A DNA stretch of 5,192 nucleotides, taken from NCBI GenBank assembly GCA_024636075.1, contig JAGXHS010000186.1, forward strand, positions 1 to 5,192, written 5' to 3'. A program made the position numbers and the translations under genes. Below the pieces are notes generated by a model. That model made no database searches. It had not been told where the DNA came from and was given only the letters and a program-made list of their open reading frames with translations. The stretch is from Propionibacteriaceae bacterium (GTDB taxonomy: Bacteria; Actinomycetota; Actinomycetes; Propionibacteriales; Propionibacteriaceae). Below are positions 5,174-5,192 of this stretch, piece by piece (position 1 is the first letter of the stretch; each line of letters starts with the position of its first letter).

Positions 5174-5192
5174 ATGATCGTGGGCATCGGTC
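5174..5192 (+). CDS. Start of a gene cut by the right edge, possibly holo-ACP synthase
   Basis: Only six full codons are present, reading MIVGIG, behind a strong GGAGG. Holo-[acyl-carrier-protein] synthases (AcpS, which transfer phosphopantetheine from CoA to acyl carrier protein) typically begin MIVGIGxD, so this is the leading guess. Six residues cannot prove it; a nucleotide-binding protein starting with a glycine-rich strand would look the same. It would be transcribed divergently from the CoADR-rhodanese gene, 99 bp away. If AcpS is right, both neighbours touch CoA chemistry, though that may be coincidence. Confidence 0.4.

Overview
This GC-rich window (judged by eye) looks like a chromosomal housekeeping region of an actinobacterium. 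The signs are the type of PIG-L deacetylase, a 326-residue PRPP synthetase-family protein, GTG starts, short intergenic gaps and a -10 hexamer of the TAnnnT type placed directly before a start codon, as in a leaderless transcript. No mobile element, CRISPR array, tRNA or rRNA was seen. Genes alternate in orientation, so this is a set of short independent transcription units rather than one operon.

Layout from left to right. (1) The 5' part of a D-hexose-6-phosphate mutarotase gene on the minus strand, cut by the left edge. (2) Upstream of it on the same strand, a DUF456 membrane protein gene, with a 10-bp inverted repeat between the two. (3) After a 68-bp divergent gap holding another inverted repeat, a PIG-L/LmbE zinc deacetylase on the plus strand. 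(4) Convergent to it, 31 bp away, a divergent member of the ribose-phosphate pyrophosphokinase family on the minus strand, with its GTG start fixed by a strong ribosome binding site. (5) Divergent from that, across 161 bp, a small four-helix membrane protein on the plus strand, apparently leaderless. (6) A perfect 16-bp stem that probably terminates transcription from both sides. (7) A CoA-disulfide-reductase-like flavoprotein fused to a C-terminal rhodanese domain, on the minus strand. (8) A divergent gap with an 8-bp inverted repeat, then the first codons of a plus-strand gene that begins MIVGIG, possibly holo-ACP synthase, cut by the right edge.

The genes do not form an obvious single pathway. 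Themes are sugar-phosphate metabolism (mutarotase, PRPP synthetase-like) and thiol/sulfane-sulfur redox (CoADR-rhodanese); the PIG-L enzyme might belong with mycothiol-type thiol chemistry but could have another substrate. I do not see an undescribed multi-gene system. The points most worth a second look are active-site departures in two enzymes: an APRT-like PRPP loop in the PRPP synthetase paralogue, and the loss of one of the two conserved tyrosines in the CoADR-like protein.
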